64,000 nucleotides of DNA, from NCBI GenBank assembly GCA_052118425.1, contig JBQKHF010000010.1; one strand, written 5' to 3'. Shown here one piece after another: positions 44,163-53,347 of this stretch (position 1 is the stretch's first letter; each line of letters begins with the position of its first letter). The position numbers and the translations under genes are program-made. Source of the DNA: Roseburia_C sp900315735 (GTDB lineage: Bacteria > Bacillota > Clostridia > Lachnospirales > Lachnospiraceae). The notes below the pieces were generated by a model that worked only from the letters and a program-made list of their open reading frames with translations, searched no databases and had not been told where the DNA came from.

Positions 44163-45995
44163 TTATAAAGTGAATGAATTCATATTTTCTTCCAGGACGG
44201 AAGCAATCTCTTTCAGACGATTTGCATTTTCCATGATTTCCTGCATAACGTTGCTGACTTCCATAACGGAAGCGGAAGTTTCTTCGGTACTTGCTGCATT
44301 CTGCTGAGCGATTGCTGTAAGGTTCTGTACGACATCCACAACATCTCCACGGGCTTTATCAAGCTGTGTTGTTCTGGTTGCAATTTCACCTACACCGCTG
44401 ATGGAAGAACTGATTCCATCACGAACCTGTTCGAATACCTGACCGGTCTTCTGTACGTTCTGGCTCTGCAGATTCATAATAGTCTTAACTTCATCCATGG
44501 TCTTAACTGCTTTTTCGGAATCTTCGATTAAAGCGTGGATAATCTGGTCAATCTGGTTGGCAGATTCATTGGACTGGTCAGCCAGCTTCTGAATCTGGGA
44601 TGCAACAACGGCAAATCCGCGTCCTGCTTCACCGGCACGGGCAGCTTCGATAGAAGCATTTAAGGAAAGCAGGTTAGTCTCTTCTGCGATGGAAGAAATC
44701 AGGGTTGTTGCCTCTTTAATCTTCATAGCAGAAATATTGGTTGTATTGGTCTGTTCATAAATAACATCAATAGAAGCAATTGCCTGCTGGTTAATGCTAT
44801 CCAGCTCTTTTAAGGTAGCAGCAGCTTCCTCACTGGATTCACGCATCAGGTTAGCAGTACTTGTAAGGCTTTCAACCTGGCTGTTGGTATGTTCAATCAT
44901 GTTACCCATATTAACGATATCATCGGTAGCTTTCTGGGTCTCAGAAGCCTGGTTGGTAGCTCCGGTAGCAATTTCATTTACTGCGGTCTCTACATTTCCA
45001 ACAGTGGATGTAGTGTGGGAAGCATTGGTATCCAGTTCAGTGGATGCATTGTAAAGCAGCTCACTCTGTGACTTAATCTGTGATACAATCGCAACTAACT
45101 TCTCACGTAAATCTCCGATGGCTCTTGCCATCTGTCCGGTTTCATCCTTACGTTTACTGATACGGATGGTAGTCGGGCTCTCTGCAAAGTTCAGAGAAGA
45201 GAAACGTTTGATAACGTTGGTAATCTCTATAATCGGGCGGGTCATTTTATTTGCAATAAGGAAAGAAAGGATGCCAAGTACAATAAAGATAACAACTGCG
45301 GCACCACCTGCACGGGTGATAATTGCATCTTTAGAGCTTAAAATATCTCCACGGTCAGCGGTAATAACAAGAATAGCAGCTTTATTTGTAGTTACATAAT
45401 ATGCTGCATATTTCTCGGAACCGTCGAACTCGTAGATTGCCATACCCTTCTGTTCTTCTTTTCCCTCTGCCAAATCAGCTACAACCTGCTGGATCGCTTC
45501 ATTTTCTACAGGCTGTCCTACTTTGGTTTCATCCGGATGGTAAATCATATTGCCATCGGCACCAACGACATAGGCATAACTGCTATCCAGGTCGTTGATA
45601 CGGACATCTCCGATTAAAGTATCAAGATATGCCTGATTCAAAATGATATTACCGCTTCGGTTCAATGCTGCATCTACGTTTAATCCACAAGTATCACAGA
45701 CATCACGCATATAACTTTCTGCCAGAGTAGAAAGAGCATTGGTGGCGACTGGGATAATCATAAATAAAAGAGAAGCAACACTGATGATGATACTCAGCAG
45801 AACTAACATTACAACATTAAAACGCATGGAATGAAGTCCGGTCTTTTTCTCCTTCTTTTCCTTAGGCGTTTTCGGTGCTTTCGGCACTTTTTGCGCTTTC
45901 GCAGGCTTCGGAGCCTTTGGTGTTTTCTGCTTCGGAGCTTTTACCTTTTCCTTCTTTTGCTTCAAAGCAGGATCTTTTTGCTTACGTTCCTTCAT
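44163..45995 (-). CDS. Methyl-accepting chemotaxis protein with dCache-type sensor
   Basis: 610 residues. It begins with about 55 residues of Lys/Pro/Ala-rich repeats (KAPKQKTPKAPKPAKAQ and so on), then membrane helix 1 (about 58-80), an extracellular sensor of about 170 residues (DSSYAYVVGADGNMIYHPDETKVG marks a Cache fold), helix 2, a HAMP domain and the signalling coiled coil. The hairpin tip EETNLLSLNASIEAARAGEAG is intact, so it should dock CheA/CheW. Candidate methylation sites flank it. AAGGAGGA precedes the ATG. Likely substrates of Cache sensors are small organic ligands; none can be named. Confidence 0.93.
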   Translation of the reverse strand: MKERKQKDPALKQKKEKVKAPKQKTPKAPKPAKAQKVPKAPKTPKEKKEKKTGLHSMRFNVVMLVLLSIIISVASLLFMIIPVATNALSTLAESYMRDVCDTCGLNVDAALNRSGNIILNQAYLDTLIGDVRINDLDSSYAYVVGADGNMIYHPDETKVGQPVENEAIQQVVADLAEGKEEQKGMAIYEFDGSEKYAAYYVTTNKAAILVITADRGDILSSKDAIITRAGGAAVVIFIVLGILSFLIANKMTRPIIEITNVIKRFSSLNFAESPTTIRISKRKDETGQMARAIGDLREKLVAIVSQIKSQSELLYNASTELDTNASHTTSTVGNVETAVNEIATGATNQASETQKATDDIVNMGNMIEHTNSQVESLTSTANLMRESSEEAAATLKELDSINQQAIASIDVIYEQTNTTNISAMKIKEATTLISSIAEETNLLSLNASIEAARAGEAGRGFAVVASQIQKLADQSNESANQIDQIIHALIEDSEKAVKTMDEVKTIMNLQSQNVQKTGQVFEQVRDGISSSISGVGEIATRTTQLDKARGDVVDVVQNLTAIAQQNAASTEETSASVMEVSNVMQEIMENANRLKEIASVLEENMNSFTL

Positions 45996-46106
45996 GTAAA
46001 TACATCCTCCTTATTACTATCACGAAAAAAGACGAAACTTTTTCTGGTGATTATGCGTAATTATTATAGGAAATTATATCATGAATTGGATAAAAAGTAC
46101 AGAAAC

Positions 46107-46135
46107 TTGACAAATAAAAATTACTTTGTTATAAT
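46107..46135 (+). promoter_or_regulatory. Consensus sigmaA promoter of the SleB-type hydrolase gene
   Basis: Perfect TTGACA, 17-nt spacer, perfect TATAAT, about 110 nt before the start codon. Confidence 0.85.
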
Positions 46136-46244
46136 CCGAAACGTAACAAATTTGTAATAAATGTAATAAAAATGAATAAAATGACATATACTTGTTAATA
46201 ATCCTTAAAAAATGAAAAATATGGTATGTGTTATGGAGGTCAAA

Positions 46245-47426
46245 ATGAATTTAAGAAAAAGAGTGATTGAGAGCACAATTATAGCAGTGATGCTTACCGT
46301 TGTAACCGCAGTCACAGCAGTTATGCAGACAGCACCAGTAGAAAATGTACAGGAAACACAGCAGGAAGCAAAAGTTGTGGCAGATGTACAGGCAAATGGC
46401 TCCGCCGGCATTATAGAAGAATTGGCATCATTGGGAGACACAGCAACCGCGCAGGCATCCATTGAGCGTGCAGATGTGGCAGTCGTTGCAGAAGCACAGG
46501 AAGAGGAGCCGCAGCTCAGCGAAGAGCAGCAGGCATGGAACAGCAAGCTTATGGCAAATGTGGATGATTTCTTATATATAAGAAGTTCCGCAGATGGAGA
46601 GTCTGAAGTAATTGGAAAATTATATAAAGGTGCAGCAGCCGATATCGTAGAAACATTAGATGGCTGGTATCACATTACATCCGGTTCTGTAGACGGATAT
46701 GTAAAGAGCGAATATTGTGTGGCAGGTCAGGAAGCATATGCTTATGCACAGACCGTATGTGACACTGTAGCAACTGTAACTACCGGCGGTCTTCGTGTCC
46801 GCAGTGAGGCAAATCCGGATGCATCTGTCATCAAGGCAGCATCCGAAGGAGACAAACTTGTGGTTGATACACAGACCGAAGCTCCGGAAGGATGGGTTGC
46901 AGTCAGCTTAAAGAATTCCACAGCATTTGTATCAGCAGATTATGTAACCGTATCCTTAAATGTAACATCAGCAGTTTCCATGGAAGAAGAAAGAGCTGCA
47001 TTAGCAGAGAAAGCTGCAGAAGAGGAAGCAAAGAGAGCAGCACAGACAACAACAACCATGGTAACACAGAATGCATCTGTAGCAGCAAACTGTGATGAAG
47101 TAACACTCCTTGCAGCATTAATCCAGTGTGAGGCAGGCAGCGAATGTTATGAAGGTCAGTTAGCAGTCGGAGCAGTTGTTATGAACCGTTTAAGAAGCGG
47201 TGCTTATCCATCCAGCCTTTATGATGTTATTTACCAGAGCGGTCAGTTTACACCGGCAGGAAATGGAAAAGTTGCATCCGTTATTTCAGGCGGTGTCAGC
47301 GGAAGCTGTTTACAGGCAGCACAGGAAGCATTATCCGGTGTAGATAATACCGGTGGAGCATTAAGCTTCCGTCGTGCAAGCTCCGGTCAGGCAGGAGTAG
47401 TAATCGGAAACCATGTATTTTTCTAG
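46245..47426 (+). CDS. Secreted cell-wall hydrolase: SH3 domains plus SleB/CwlJ-type catalytic domain
   Basis: Start at ATG 46245, 5 nt after GGAGG; 393 residues. An N-terminal signal peptide ends near residue 30. Two bacterial SH3 domains follow: about 100-155 (DFLYIRSSADGESEVIGKL) and about 175-230 (GGLRVRSEANPDASVIKAA), probably for wall binding. An Ala/Glu-rich linker leads to the C-terminal hydrolase_2 domain (about 285-393), with LLAALIQCEAGSECYEGQLAVGAVVMNR, whose Glu is the likely catalytic residue. In this family SleB and CwlJ cut spore cortex, but vegetative roles are also known; the SH3 domains favour a wall remodelling role. It has its own consensus promoter. Confidence 0.88.
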   Translation: MNLRKRVIESTIIAVMLTVVTAVTAVMQTAPVENVQETQQEAKVVADVQANGSAGIIEELASLGDTATAQASIERADVAVVAEAQEEEPQLSEEQQAWNSKLMANVDDFLYIRSSADGESEVIGKLYKGAAADIVETLDGWYHITSGSVDGYVKSEYCVAGQEAYAYAQTVCDTVATVTTGGLRVRSEANPDASVIKAASEGDKLVVDTQTEAPEGWVAVSLKNSTAFVSADYVTVSLNVTSAVSMEEERAALAEKAAEEEAKRAAQTTTTMVTQNASVAANCDEVTLLAALIQCEAGSECYEGQLAVGAVVMNRLRSGAYPSSLYDVIYQSGQFTPAGNGKVASVISGGVSGSCLQAAQEALSGVDNTGGALSFRRASSGQAGVVIGNHVFF

Positions 47427-47459
47427 GAAAATTTAAGAAAATATAAGAGAGAATCAATT

Positions 47460-47490
47460 CAGGGTGTCAAAAGAGTTTTTTGGCACCCTG
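47460..47490 (+). terminator. Terminator-like hairpin after the hydrolase gene
   Basis: CAGGGTG and CACCCTG arms with A/T pairing continued inside (one G-T pair). The T-run is inside the stem and only TTGTTG follows, so it may be weak. Confidence 0.5.
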
Positions 47491-47519
47491 TTGTAATCTT
47501 GGAAAAAGTATAGTAATAT
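47491..47519 (+). promoter_or_regulatory. Probable promoter of the SPFH protein gene
   Basis: TTGTAA, 17-nt spacer, TAATAT, directly after the preceding hairpin. Confidence 0.45.
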
Positions 47520-47559
47520 GTGAATAGTTATTCAAAAATATAAGTTTTGGAGGGTAAAA

Positions 47560-48486
47560 ATGGAAGGATTAATAGCACTTATCATTTTAGTAATACTTGT
47601 ACTGGTAATTATTGTGTCATGTATCAAGATTGTACCGCAGGCAAATGCAGTTGTTGTAGAGCGTCTGGGTGGATATCTTGCAACCTGGGGCGTAGGACTT
47701 CATTTTAAAGCACCGTTTATCGACCGTATCGCAAAGAGAGTTCTTTTAAAAGAGCAGGTGGTTGATTTCCCACCACAGCCGGTAATTACCAAAGATAATG
47801 TAACTATGCAGATTGACACCGTTGTATATTTCCAGATTACAGATCCGAAGTTATTTGCTTACGGCGTTGAGAATCCGATTATGGCAATCGAAAATCTGAC
47901 AGCAACCACACTTCGTAATATCATTGGTGATCTGGAATTAGATGAGACCCTTACTTCAAGAGAGACCATCAATACCAAGATGAGAGCTTCCTTAGATGTG
48001 GCAACAGACCCATGGGGAATCAAAGTAAACCGTGTAGAGTTAAAGAATATCATCCCACCAAAGGCAATTCAGGATGCTATGGAGAAACAGATGAAGGCAG
48101 AGCGTGAAAGACGTGAGGCAATTCTTCGGGCAGAAGGTGAGAAGAAATCTACAATTCTAGTAGCAGAAGGTAAGAAAGAATCTGCAATCTTAGATGCAGA
48201 GGCAGAGAAAACTGCAGCAATCTTACGTGCAGAGGCACAGAAGGAAGCAACCGTAAAAGAAGCAGAAGGTCAGGCAGAAGCTATCTTAAAGATTCAGCAG
48301 GCAAATGCAGACGGACTTCGTTTCTTAAAAGAAGCAGCACCGGACGATGCTGTATTACAGCTTAAGAGCTTAGAAGCTTTTGCAAAGGCTGCTGATGGAA
48401 AGGCAACAAAGATTATCATTCCATCTGAAATTCAGGGCGTTGCAGGGCTGGTAAAATCAATTACAGAGGTTGCCGGAGATAAATAA
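47560..48486 (+). CDS. SPFH/Band 7 (stomatin-like, QmcA-type) membrane protein
   Basis: 308 residues. One N-terminal helix (about 3-22), then the SPFH domain (about 25-190; VERLGGYLATWGVGLHFKAPF and VDFPPQPVITKDNVTMQIDTVVYFQI), then an Ala/Glu/Lys coiled coil (about 175-265) with repeats such as REAILRAEGEKKSTILVAEG. Proteins of this type oligomerise at the membrane and organise microdomains or regulate FtsH. No NfeD partner gene is adjacent. GGAGGG precedes the ATG; a hairpin terminator follows. Confidence 0.9.
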   Translation: MEGLIALIILVILVLVIIVSCIKIVPQANAVVVERLGGYLATWGVGLHFKAPFIDRIAKRVLLKEQVVDFPPQPVITKDNVTMQIDTVVYFQITDPKLFAYGVENPIMAIENLTATTLRNIIGDLELDETLTSRETINTKMRASLDVATDPWGIKVNRVELKNIIPPKAIQDAMEKQMKAERERREAILRAEGEKKSTILVAEGKKESAILDAEAEKTAAILRAEAQKEATVKEAEGQAEAILKIQQANADGLRFLKEAAPDDAVLQLKSLEAFAKAADGKATKIIIPSEIQGVAGLVKSITEVAGDK

Positions 48487-48519
48487 TTAAAAAGGAAACC
48501 ATGAACCTAAAATGAAATC

Positions 48520-48552
48520 GGGCTGCCACATCTATGTAGGACAGCCCGTTTT
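48520..48552 (+). terminator. Intrinsic terminator between the SPFH gene and argF
   Basis: CGGGCTG and CAGCCCG pair over a 15-nt loop, followed by TTTTG. Confidence 0.75.
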
Positions 48553-48586
48553 GTATCAAAGAGTAAGAAGAAAAGAGGAAAAAGCA

Positions 48587-49576
48587 ATGAATTTAAAAGG
48601 ACGTAATTTCTTAAAACTGATGGATTTCGAACCGGAAGAAATTCTCTATATGATAGACTTAGCAGCAGACCTGAAGGCAAAGAAAAAACAGGGCATTTTG
48701 CATGACAGCCTGATTGGCAAAAACATTGCACTGATTTTTGAAAAGACCAGTACCAGAACCCGCTGCTCATTTGAAGTGGCAGCCCATGACCTTGGCATGC
48801 ATGTAACTTACCTTGACCCATCTGGTTCCCAGATTGGAAAGAAAGAGAGTATCCCGGATACCGCAAGAGTTTTGGGACGTATGTTTGACGGAATCGAATA
48901 TCGTGGTTATGGTCAGGATATCGTAGAAGAGCTGGCAAAATATGCAGGCGTTCCGGTATGGAACGGACTGACCAATGAATTTCATCCGACCCAGATGTTA
49001 GCAGATATGCTGACCATCCGTGAGCATCTTGGCAGATTAAAGGGCGTAAAGCTGGCATATATGGGAGATGCCCGTTATAATATGGGAAATTCCCTGATGG
49101 TAACCTGCGCAAAACTGGGTATGCATTTTGTGGCATGTACCAATAAGAAATATTTCCCGAATCCAAAGCTGGTTACATATTGTGAAGATGTGGCATCCCG
49201 CACAGGCGGAACCATTACTCTGACAGAAGATGCCATGGAAGGAACCAAGGGCGCAGACATTGTCTACACCGATGTATGGGTATCCATGGGTGAGCCGGAA
49301 GAGGCCTGGAAAGAGCGTATTACAGACCTGATGCCATATCAGGTAAATAAGAAGCTGATGGATAACGCAGGAGAGCAGGCATTATTTATGCATTGTCTCC
49401 CGGCATTCCATGACCTTAAGACCAAGATTGGACAGGATGTCTATGAGAAATTCGGATATTCCGAGCTGGAAGTAACCGATGAAGTATTCGAAAGTGAGAA
49501 ATCCATCGTATTTGATGAAGCAGAGAATCGTATGCATACGATTAAGGCAGTTATGCTTGCAACTTTAGGAGAATAA
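48587..49576 (+). CDS. argF: Ornithine carbamoyltransferase
   Basis: Transfers carbamoyl from carbamoyl phosphate to ornithine to give citrulline; cytosolic, arginine pathway. Start at ATG 48587 after AGAGGAAA, not the upstream in-frame ATG at 48512 that lies inside the terminator; 329 residues, normal length. The carbamoyl-phosphate site FEKTSTRTRCSFE, the HPTQMLAD loop and the ornithine-site MHCLPAFHD are intact. No other arg genes are nearby, so it could be the biosynthetic enzyme or the catabolic enzyme of the arginine deiminase route; the sequence alone does not decide. Confidence 0.94.
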   Translation: MNLKGRNFLKLMDFEPEEILYMIDLAADLKAKKKQGILHDSLIGKNIALIFEKTSTRTRCSFEVAAHDLGMHVTYLDPSGSQIGKKESIPDTARVLGRMFDGIEYRGYGQDIVEELAKYAGVPVWNGLTNEFHPTQMLADMLTIREHLGRLKGVKLAYMGDARYNMGNSLMVTCAKLGMHFVACTNKKYFPNPKLVTYCEDVASRTGGTITLTEDAMEGTKGADIVYTDVWVSMGEPEEAWKERITDLMPYQVNKKLMDNAGEQALFMHCLPAFHDLKTKIGQDVYEKFGYSELEVTDEVFESEKSIVFDEAENRMHTIKAVMLATLGE

Positions 49577-49582
49577 AGACCT

Positions 49583-50560
49583 ATGAAAGCAAAAATACTT
49601 GCAGCACTGCGGGAAGCGGAAGGTTATGTTTCCGGACAGGAGCTTTGCGAACGCTTCGGCGTATCCAGAACCGCAGTGTGGAAAGCAATCAATCAGTTGA
49701 AAAAGGATGGATATGAAATCGAAGCAGTGCAGAACCGGGGCTACCGGATTGTAGGTACACCGGATATCTTAAGCGAAAATGAATTGAGCAGCATCCGTAA
49801 AACCGACTGGATTGGAAAGAAAATCTATTATTATGATGAAACAGATTCCACCAATGTGAGAGCCAGCCGTCTGGCGGAAGAGGGAGCCGAGCATGGAACC
49901 CTCGTGGTAGCAGACCAGCAGGATGCCGGAAAAGGCAGACGAGGAAGAGGCTGGAGCTCTCTGCCGGGAACCGGAATCTTTATGACACTGATTTTAAAAC
50001 CGGAGATGAATCCTTCCAATGCATCCATGCTGACTCTGGTGGCAGCCATGGCAGTGGCAAAGGGCATTACCCGTTGTACCGGTATGGAAGCAAAGATAAA
50101 GTGGCCAAATGATATTGTCATCAACGGAAAAAAAGTGGTAGGAATCCTGACAGAAATGAGTGCACAGTTGGATTATGTAAACCATATTGTGGTAGGCATT
50201 GGCATCAATGTGAATAATGAAAGTTTCCCGGAAGAGATTGCACAGAATGCCACCTCGCTTCTTTTACAAAGTGGAAAACGGGTAAACCGTGCAGGATTAA
50301 TAGAAGCTATCTGGGAAGAATTCGAGTATTATTATGACCGGTTTATGGCATATCAGGATTTGCGGGATTTGCGGAAGGAATACGATGCAAGCCTTGCCAA
50401 TAAAGGGCAGAAGGTAAGAGTGTTAGACCCGAAAGAGCCATTTGAGGGAGTGGCACAGGGCATTACTGACCGGGGTGAATTAATCGTAGATACCTGGGAA
50501 GCAAGAAAACTGGTGTCTTCCGGGGAAGTATCTGTCCGTGGCATTTATGGATATGTATAA
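49583..50560 (+). CDS. birA: Bifunctional biotin-protein ligase / biotin operon repressor
   Basis: 325 residues. Residues about 1-62 form a winged helix (LREAEGYVSGQELCERFGVSRTAVWKAI), the central domain is the ligase with GKGRRGRGWSSLPG and the KWPNDIVINGKKVVGILTEM block, and the C-terminal SH3-like domain is at about 275-325. It attaches biotin to carboxyltransferase carriers and can repress biotin genes. It begins 7 nt after argF and precedes a small DUF6145-like gene, in an apparent operon to lysS. Confidence 0.94.
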   Translation: MKAKILAALREAEGYVSGQELCERFGVSRTAVWKAINQLKKDGYEIEAVQNRGYRIVGTPDILSENELSSIRKTDWIGKKIYYYDETDSTNVRASRLAEEGAEHGTLVVADQQDAGKGRRGRGWSSLPGTGIFMTLILKPEMNPSNASMLTLVAAMAVAKGITRCTGMEAKIKWPNDIVINGKKVVGILTEMSAQLDYVNHIVVGIGINVNNESFPEEIAQNATSLLLQSGKRVNRAGLIEAIWEEFEYYYDRFMAYQDLRDLRKEYDASLANKGQKVRVLDPKEPFEGVAQGITDRGELIVDTWEARKLVSSGEVSVRGIYGYV

Positions 50561-50583
50561 ATAAGAAAAAGGAGTATGAATAT

Positions 50584-50931
50584 ATGGAGCAGGAAGAAAT
50601 CGTTTTATGCGGTTCCAGCGCTTATACCAAGAAATTCTATCTGAATCCGTTGTTTAACGGACTTCCGGAGGGAATCAAAGAGGACTTGAATATTCTTTGT
50701 GTACTGTATACAGAGGATATCGGAGGAACACTGCAGCTCATATTTGACAAAGAAGGAAATCTGAATTTCCGGACAGAGTGCGAGGATGGGGATTTCTTTT
50801 ATGATGAAATCGGCAGTGTGTTAAAAATCAAACAGATGCAGCGGGAAAAGACAGAGCTCTTTGAATCGCTTGAGATGTATTACCGTGTATTTTTCTTGGG
50901 AGAAGAATTCACAGAAGATAAGGAGGACTAG
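50584..50931 (+). CDS. DUF6145-like small cytosolic protein
   Basis: 115 residues, acidic, no signal peptide or helix. Contains ILCVLYTEDIGGTLQLIFDKEGNL. I place it in DUF6145 from memory of gene order (birA-this-coaX); the function is unknown. AAGGAG precedes the ATG, and its stop lies 1 nt before the coaX ATG, so the two are probably coupled. Confidence 0.65.
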   Translation: MEQEEIVLCGSSAYTKKFYLNPLFNGLPEGIKEDLNILCVLYTEDIGGTLQLIFDKEGNLNFRTECEDGDFFYDEIGSVLKIKQMQREKTELFESLEMYYRVFFLGEEFTEDKED

Positions 50932-50932
50932 T

Positions 50933-51703
50933 ATGTTACTGGCAATTGACGTAGGAAATACCAACATTACCATCGGAGTGTTTGATGAGGAAAAATTAAT
51001 CACAACATTTCGTATGACAACAAAAATGCAGAGAACTTCTGATGAATACGGTATTACAATCATTGATTTATTAGAGCATAATAAGATTTCCCATGATGAA
51101 ATCAAGGATGCCATCATTTCATCGGTAGTACCAAATGTCATGCATTCCCTCTGCAGCGGAATGATTAAATATTTTGATATTAAGCCAATGGTTGTGGAGC
51201 CGGGTGTGAAGACCGGAATCCGCATCACATCCGAGAATCCGGCACAGATTGGAGCAGACCGTATTGTAGATGCGGTAGGTGCTTACGAACTTTATGGCGG
51301 ACCGGTTATCGTAATCGACTATGGTACTGCAACCACCTATGATTTCGTCAATGGAAATGGTGATTTCTTCGCAGGAGTAACTTCTCCGGGAATCCGTATT
51401 TCAGCAAAGGCACTCTGGGAAGATGCCGCCAAGCTTCCGGAAATCGAGATTAAGAAACCGTCTACCATTCTTGCAAGAGAAACTATCAGCAGTATGCAGG
51501 CAGGACTGATATTCGGACAGATTGGACAGACAGAATATATCGTAAAAAATATGATAAAAGAATCCGGACTTAAGGATGTAAAAGTAGTTGCAACCGGCGG
51601 ACTGGGTAAAATCATTGCAAATGAGACAAAATATATTCAGTACTACAATCCGACACTGACATTAGAAGGAATGCGTCTTATTTACGCAAAACAGAAACGA
51701 TGA
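50933..51703 (+). CDS. coaX: Type III pantothenate kinase
   Basis: First step of coenzyme A synthesis: ATP-dependent phosphorylation of pantothenate. Start at ATG 50933, just after AAGGAGGACTAG; 256 residues, normal length. The ASKHA-fold motifs are seen: LLAIDVGNTNITIGVF, GADRIVDAVGAYELYGGP and the VIDYGTATTYDFV phosphate loop. The end overlaps the dusB start by 4 nt. Confidence 0.95.
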   Translation: MLLAIDVGNTNITIGVFDEEKLITTFRMTTKMQRTSDEYGITIIDLLEHNKISHDEIKDAIISSVVPNVMHSLCSGMIKYFDIKPMVVEPGVKTGIRITSENPAQIGADRIVDAVGAYELYGGPVIVIDYGTATTYDFVNGNGDFFAGVTSPGIRISAKALWEDAAKLPEIEIKKPSTILARETISSMQAGLIFGQIGQTEYIVKNMIKESGLKDVKVVATGGLGKIIANETKYIQYYNPTLTLEGMRLIYAKQKR

Positions 51704-52674
51704 AACTGACAATAGGAAATGTAACACTTGATAATAATTTGATATTAGCACCAATGGCAGGGGTAACAGACCTGCCATTTCGTGTACTTTGCAAAGAGCA
51801 GGGAGCAGGACTTATCTGCATGGAAATGGTCAGTGCCAAGGGCATTTATTATAATAATAAGAATACCGAAAGCCTGCTTGCCATTGATGAGCGGGAGCAT
51901 CCGGTTTCACTGCAGCTTTTTGGCTCCGACCCGGAGATTATGAGCGAGATGGCAAAGCGTATCGAGCATCGTCCCTTTGATATTCTTGATATTAATATGG
52001 GATGCCCGGTGCCAAAGGTAGTCAATAACGGTGACGGCTCCGCACTGATGAAAAATCCGCTTCTGGCAGGTGAAATCATCGAAAAGACGGCAAAAGCCAT
52101 AAAGAAGCCTCTGACGGTAAAAATCAGGAAGGGCTTTGACGAAGCCCATGTCAATGCGGTAGAAATGGCGCATATTGCGGAAGAGTCCGGGGCAGCTGCC
52201 ATTGCAGTGCATGGGCGGACCAGAGAGCAGTATTATTCCGGCAAAGCGGACTGGGAGATTATCCGGAAAGTGAAAGAAGCCGTAAAGATTCCGGTCATCG
52301 GAAATGGTGATATTTTTACACCACAGGATGCATACCGGATGCAGCAGGAAACCGGCTGTGACGGGTTGATGATAGCCAGAGGAGCACAGGGAAATCCATG
52401 GATATTTGCACAGATTAATCATTTCTTAGAAACAGGTGAAGAACTGCCGAAGCCATCTGCCAAAGAAATGGTGGAAATGGTGCTGCGTCACGCAAAGATG
52501 CAGATTGCTTTTAAAGGCGAATTTACCGGAATGCGGGAAATGCGCAAGCACGCAGCCTGGTACACCGGCGGCTACAAGCATGCCTCCAAGCTTCGAAGCC
52601 TGCTCAATGAAGTGGAAACTTATGAGCAGCTGGAGGAATTATTAGAAACCTTTGCATCATATAATGAAGCATGA
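51700..52674 (+). CDS. dusB: tRNA-dihydrouridine synthase B
   Basis: Reduces uridine to dihydrouridine in the tRNA D loop using FMN. 324 residues: TIM barrel with LAPMAGVTDLPFRVLC and the catalytic-loop segment DINMGCPVPKVVNNGDGSALMKNP (read in parts), the FMN-phosphate site GNGDIFTPQDAYRM, and a C-terminal helical tRNA-binding part. It overlaps coaX at the start and the next gene at the end. Confidence 0.94.
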   Translation: MKLTIGNVTLDNNLILAPMAGVTDLPFRVLCKEQGAGLICMEMVSAKGIYYNNKNTESLLAIDEREHPVSLQLFGSDPEIMSEMAKRIEHRPFDILDINMGCPVPKVVNNGDGSALMKNPLLAGEIIEKTAKAIKKPLTVKIRKGFDEAHVNAVEMAHIAEESGAAAIAVHGRTREQYYSGKADWEIIRKVKEAVKIPVIGNGDIFTPQDAYRMQQETGCDGLMIARGAQGNPWIFAQINHFLETGEELPKPSAKEMVEMVLRHAKMQIAFKGEFTGMREMRKHAAWYTGGYKHASKLRSLLNEVETYEQLEELLETFASYNEA

Positions 52675-53324
52675 AATGGTGGAAAAAACTAAAAAGTCTT
52701 TTACGCAGGAATAAAAAGGAAAGAAACGCAGACGCTAAAAACAATCTGCAATCGGAGAGCAGGAACAGCCAGCAGGATGACCTGATGGAAAAAGAAATTT
52801 ACTTTCCCTGCAATGCATCTTTTCGAAAAGTAATAGAAGCAGTATTGGAACAGAAAGGCATTTCCTACCGGAACATGCGGCTTTTCGTCATTGATACGGA
52901 AGATGGCGCATATCTAAGACGGGAGGAAGAACAGTATATGCTCAGGCAGCTTTATCCGGGACTTAATGCATATACGCTTTGCACCGGTCAGCCGGAACAT
53001 CACCAAAGGGAAATCGATTATCTCTATGAGGAGCTGGGACTGATTGTAGAAGTGCTTGAGAAGAAGGAAAATGCAATGCAAAAAGGAGCCGGTCCGGAAG
53101 AGGGCAGACTGATACTGGATTTTGAGGAAAATGGAAGAATCCGGGAAGATTTTTTGTTGGAAAAAAGTATCTATATTTCCATTTATAAAAGGAACTGGTA
53201 TCAGCGGGCAAATCTTGACATTGAGGTACCTATTGGGTATAATATTATGATTGTTAAGGGAACCGGATTTACAGGTCGTGAAGCGGTTTCAGATCGATTA
53301 GAGCGAGAATTTTATGCAGAATAG
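52671..53324 (+). CDS. Conserved hypothetical protein between dusB and greA
   Basis: 217 residues. A Lys/Arg-rich, polar N-terminus of about 45 residues precedes an alpha/beta domain (EIYFPCNASFRKVIEAVLEQ, LILDFEENGRIREDFLLEKS). No membrane segment. I cannot assign a family. It starts in a 4-nt overlap with dusB and lies before greA, in a run of cotranscribed housekeeping genes, which suggests a conserved cytosolic role. Confidence 0.6.
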   Translation: MKWWKKLKSLLRRNKKERNADAKNNLQSESRNSQQDDLMEKEIYFPCNASFRKVIEAVLEQKGISYRNMRLFVIDTEDGAYLRREEEQYMLRQLYPGLNAYTLCTGQPEHHQREIDYLYEELGLIVEVLEKKENAMQKGAGPEEGRLILDFEENGRIREDFLLEKSIYISIYKRNWYQRANLDIEVPIGYNIMIVKGTGFTGREAVSDRLEREFYAE

Positions 53325-53347
53325 AAAATCTATAAAAGGAAGGGCTA

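Noticed and set aside
45996..46060. Possible sigma-28 promoter for the chemoreceptor gene (AAAG-N14-GTGATAGT on the minus strand)
   Set aside because: Spacing is one short and the -10 matches poorly, unlike the two good sites at the flagellin cluster.
48512..48586. Longer argF starting at the ATG at 48512
   Set aside because: This part contains the terminator hairpin and has no RBS; the ATG at 48587 has one and gives normal length.
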